This document shows, in pieces, positions 4,777-6,212 of a stretch of 6,212 nt of DNA. Position 1 is the first letter of the stretch. Every line of letters starts with the position of its first letter. Made by a program: the position numbers and the translations under genes. Source of the DNA: Candidatus Woesearchaeota archaeon (GTDB lineage: Archaea; Nanobdellota; Nanobdellia; Woesearchaeales; GW2011-AR9). Location of the stretch: assembly GCA_016179995.1 (NCBI GenBank), contig JACPCC010000052.1, positions 1-6,212 of the forward strand, given 5' to 3'. The notes under the pieces are model-generated. The model saw only the letters and a program-made list of their open reading frames with translations, had not been told where the DNA came from and ran no database searches.

Positions 4777-5433
4777 ATGTCAAACCAAAATTTTTTATTT
4801 ACGTCAGAGAGTGTGACGGAAGGGCATCCGGATAAGATGTGCGATCAAATCAGTGATGCAGTCTTAGATGCAATCTATAAAGAAGATCCGCAAGCGCGTG
4901 TAGCTGTAGAATGCCTCACAAAAACTGGTTTTGTAGTAGTTGCAGGTGAAGTTACCACTAATGCCTATGTCGATGTTCAAAAAATAGTTCGTGATACTAT
5001 TATTGAAATTGGTTATGATAAACCAGAATATGGTTTTGATGGCTCTACTTGTGGAGTTTTAGCAGCTTTATCTGGACAATCTCCAGATATCTCCCAAGGT
5101 GTTACCGAAGGTCAAGGTTTATTTCAAGAACAAGGTGCCGGAGATCAAGGCTTGATGTTTGGCTACGCGACTAACGAAACAACAGAATTCATGCCCCTGC
5201 CTATTATTTTGGCGCATAAACTAACTAAACGTCTATCTGAAGCCAGAAAACGCGGCGAGCTGTGGTATCTACGTCCCGACGGCAAATCACAAGTGACTGT
5301 CGAATACGTTAACGGCAAACCAAAACGTGTAGATACCGTTGCTGTCAGTTTGCACTGTCTGTGTGTCGTGTGTCTTTACGTTTTGCAGCTTTACACGAAT
5401 ATCTTGCGCTGGTACGAACCGAGAGAACCATGA
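4777..5433 (+). CDS. metK: Bacterial-type S-adenosylmethionine synthetase, N-terminal half only (chimeric end)
   Basis: MetK makes S-adenosylmethionine from ATP and methionine, releasing phosphate and pyrophosphate; the active sites form at a dimer interface in the cytosol. Residues 1-189 are clear bacterial-type Met[21 protein letters not shown] (methionine/ATP-binding HPDK), [15 protein letters not shown], then [16 protein letters not shown] (the GDQG ATP loop), and [19 protein letters not shown]. After RVDTVAVS the family expects about T-Q-H-x-x-D and 195 more residues. Instead the frame reads a Cys/Leu-rich tail ([13 protein letters not shown] onward) and stops at 5433. That tail is the antisense of a bacterial secreted-protein gene, so the enzyme is broken at about 5349 and could not work as encoded. 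Most archaea use a different synthetase (COG1812 type), so a bacterial MetK here implies horizontal transfer or foreign DNA. It is divergent from the HTH-CBS gene. Confidence 0.92.
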   Translation: MSNQNFLFTSESVTEGHPDKMCDQISDAVLDAIYKEDPQARVAVECLTKTGFVVVAGEVTTNAYVDVQKIVRDTIIEIGYDKPEYGFDGSTCGVLAALSGQSPDISQGVTEGQGLFQEQGAGDQGLMFGYATNETTEFMPLPIILAHKLTKRLSEARKRGELWYLRPDGKSQVTVEYVNGKPKRVDTVAVSLHCLCVVCLYVLQLYTNILRWYEPREP

Positions 5434-5619
5434 GGCAAAACTAATATGCTTGATAGAGATTTTTCCTTTAATCATGAATGCGAAAGACGTTAGAGGAGGA
5501 GTGATCGGGGAGGTTAAGGGACTATCAATTGCTCGGACGTACTGTGTAGTAACCTGAAGAATGGTGAGAAGGAAGAATGACGTGACAAGAAGAATTAGCA
5601 GAGCAGATACTTTCTTCAT
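5287..5619 (-). CDS. Secreted CnaB/carboxypeptidase-regulatory-like protein, N-terminal fragment
   Basis: Only the first 99 residues look genuine. Residues 1-30 are a signal peptide or anchor ([20 protein letters not shown], with a possible cut after YVRA). Residues 31-48 are a Ser/Thr/Pro linker ([15 protein letters not shown]). Residues about 48-99 begin a beta-sandwich of the CnaB/carboxypeptidase-regulatory type ([33 protein letters not shown]). Many CPR bacteria, especially Microgenomates, encode surface proteins of this layout. After TF the frame runs antisense into metK ([11 protein letters not shown]) and stops at 5287, so the rest of the protein is missing because of the junction. 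The ATG at 5619 is preferred to one 18 bp upstream because it starts a standard MKK signal peptide and a good sigma70-like promoter ends just before it. Gene function cannot be named. Confidence 0.65.
   Translation of the reverse strand: MKKVSALLILLVTSFFLLTILQVTTQYVRAIDSPLTSPITPPLTSFAFMIKGKISIKHISFASWFSRFVPAQDIRVKLQNVKTHDTQTVQTDSNGIYTFWFAVNVFDSHL
5323..5349. other. Junction between archaeal-side and bacterial-side sequence
   Basis: Reading rightward, MetK homology persists to RVDTVAVS (end about 5349). Reading leftward on the other strand, the CnaB-like homology persists to TDSNGIYTF (end about 5323). Both genes therefore make sense through the same 27 bp or less, and each turns into the antisense of the other outside it. 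This is the pattern expected from two sequences joined at a short shared k-mer. Exact breakpoint is uncertain by about 10 bp. Confidence 0.75.
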
Positions 5620-5626
5620 CACAATC

Positions 5627-5656
5627 ACTATAATCAATCAGAAAAAAACCTGTCAA
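5627..5656 (-). promoter_or_regulatory. Sigma70-like promoter of the CnaB-like gene
   Basis: On the minus strand a perfect -35 TTGACA (5656-5651) is followed after 18 bp by TATAGT (5632-5627), five of six matches to the -10 consensus. Start of transcription would fall about 7 bp on, at or just before the ATG at 5619, giving a nearly leaderless message. This is bacterial promoter architecture, unlike the TATA-box genes to the left. Confidence 0.55.
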
Positions 5657-5907
5657 GAGCACAAACTATATCAATAGTAGAAATTTCTTCAAGTCTGCAC
5701 TAAGGTCTTTTTGGCGGCTAAATAGGAAGAAATGTAAGAAACGAGTACATACTATAGACAGACAATCGTTACTGTATTATGAATTCTTGAAATGAGAAGT
5801 GCGAGGTTTTTGATGTTGAATATTTGATTATTAGATTTCTTGATATCAAGATTTCAAAAACTCAAGGTATCAAGTTCAAGAATCTCCCATTTCCCACATC
5901 AAAAAAT
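5657..5907. other. Intergenic spacer between typA and the CnaB-like gene
   Basis: No gene was found on either strand. An 87-codon plus-strand frame from 5824 is antisense to typA over most of its length and resembles nothing. The right part, next to the typA stop, holds a T6 run on the minus strand (5901-5906) and a cluster of CTTGA/TCAAG words with a perfect palindrome (5838-5851). The left part (about 5660-5800) shows no structure I can support. Confidence 0.6.
5838..5851. repeat. 14-bp perfect palindrome TCTTGATATCAAGA
   Basis: A perfect self-complementary 14-mer lies 57 bp past the typA stop on the minus strand. TATCAAG recurs at 5868-5874 and CAAG at 5863 and 5877, so alternative pairings with the palindrome's left arm (CTTGATA) are possible. 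It could be an operator or part of a weak terminator; the T-run expected after a terminator stem is absent. Confidence 0.45.
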
Positions 5908-6212
5908 CTATTGTATTCCTTGGGATCTCATCCGTCGGGCTTCGACTTCGTCGAGAATTCTCTTTCGAATTCGGACACTTTTTGGAGTGACTTCGACAAG
6001 TTCATCATCACTGACATACTCGAGTGCATCTTCAAGTCCCATGGTTTTAGGGGTATTGAAATGTTCCATCGTTCCTTCTCCTTTTGAGCGCATATTGGAG
6101 AGCTGTTTTGTTTTGCAGACGTTTACCCTGATATCATCCTCCCTTGAATTTTGTCCGACAACCTGTCCCTTATACACTTGCACACCAGGGCCGACAAAAA
6201 GCATACCGCGAT
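5908..6212 (-). CDS. typA: Translational GTPase TypA/BipA, C-terminal end (partial)
   Basis: TypA/BipA is a ribosome-associated GTPase related to EF-G, with roles in ribosome assembly and stress or cold adaptation. Only the last 100 or so residues are here, in the unique C-terminal domain; the GTPase domains lie beyond the right edge and the frame is open to base 6212. Family hallmarks: RGMLFVGPGVQVYKGQVVGQ, NSREDDIRVNVCKTKQLSNM, a stretch with EHFNTPKTMGLEDALEYV, then DDELVEVTPKSVRIRKRILD. These match the E. coli BipA tail as I recall it (SNDLTVN, KKLTNMRASG, DDDELVEVTPTSIRIRKR). The ATG at 6202-6204 is internal, not a start. TypA is bacterial (and plastid) and not part of the archaeal translation set, so this end of the contig is bacterial. 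The stop at 5908-5910 is followed by a T6 run. Confidence 0.93.
   Translation of the reverse strand, partial: RGMLFVGPGVQVYKGQVVGQNSREDDIRVNVCKTKQLSNMRSKGEGTMEHFNTPKTMGLEDALEYVSDDELVEVTPKSVRIRKRILDEVEARRMRSQGIQ

Noticed and set aside
5824..6087. Plus-strand 87-codon frame near the right end
   Set aside because: It is antisense to the typA 3' end over much of its length. Low-complexity start and no domain.

Overview
The window reads as archaeal over most of its length and bacterial at its right end. Positions 1 to about 4460 carry an archaeal ribosomal stalk cluster (uL1, 5'-truncated; uL10/P0 with the archaeal/eukaryotic insertion domain; archaeal P1/L12 ending in GLGALFG). These are followed by an archaeal-type COG1340 coiled-coil protein, a class I SAM-dependent methyltransferase, and a convergent HTH-plus-two-CBS transcription regulator of a type widespread in archaea. 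Coding DNA is AT-rich, spacers are very AT-rich, and several genes have a TATA-like box 25-30 bp before the start codon with no Shine-Dalgarno. A small-genome DPANN-type lineage from a metagenome is my best guess, but the phylum cannot be fixed from this window.

The 324-bp spacer between the HTH-CBS gene (leftward) and metK (rightward) holds a 16-bp tandem repeat of seven units, two adjacent palindromes, a TATA-like box and a strong Shine-Dalgarno. MetK is the bacterial-type S-adenosylmethionine synthetase, but only its N-terminal half (about 189 of about 385 residues) is present.

The MetK homology stops abruptly near 5349. From there rightward the sequence reads, on the minus strand, as the start of a secreted CnaB/carboxypeptidase-regulatory-like protein of the kind common in Microgenomates-type CPR bacteria. 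Beyond a 288-bp spacer lies the C-terminal end of the bacterial translational GTPase TypA/BipA. The two interrupted genes remain recognisable through a shared stretch of at most about 27 bp (5323-5349). The simplest reading is an archaeal contig misjoined to a bacterial one through a short common k-mer. A real recombination event is possible but less likely.

Functionally, the left half is translation machinery: L1, the L10 stalk base and the L12 stalk that recruits translation GTPases. The middle holds genes that meet at SAM: a methyltransferase that uses it, a synthetase that makes it, and between them an HTH-CBS regulator, a fold that in some archaea binds SAM. The proposal that this regulator senses SAM and controls metK is the most testable new idea here, provided metK truly belongs to the archaeal genome.
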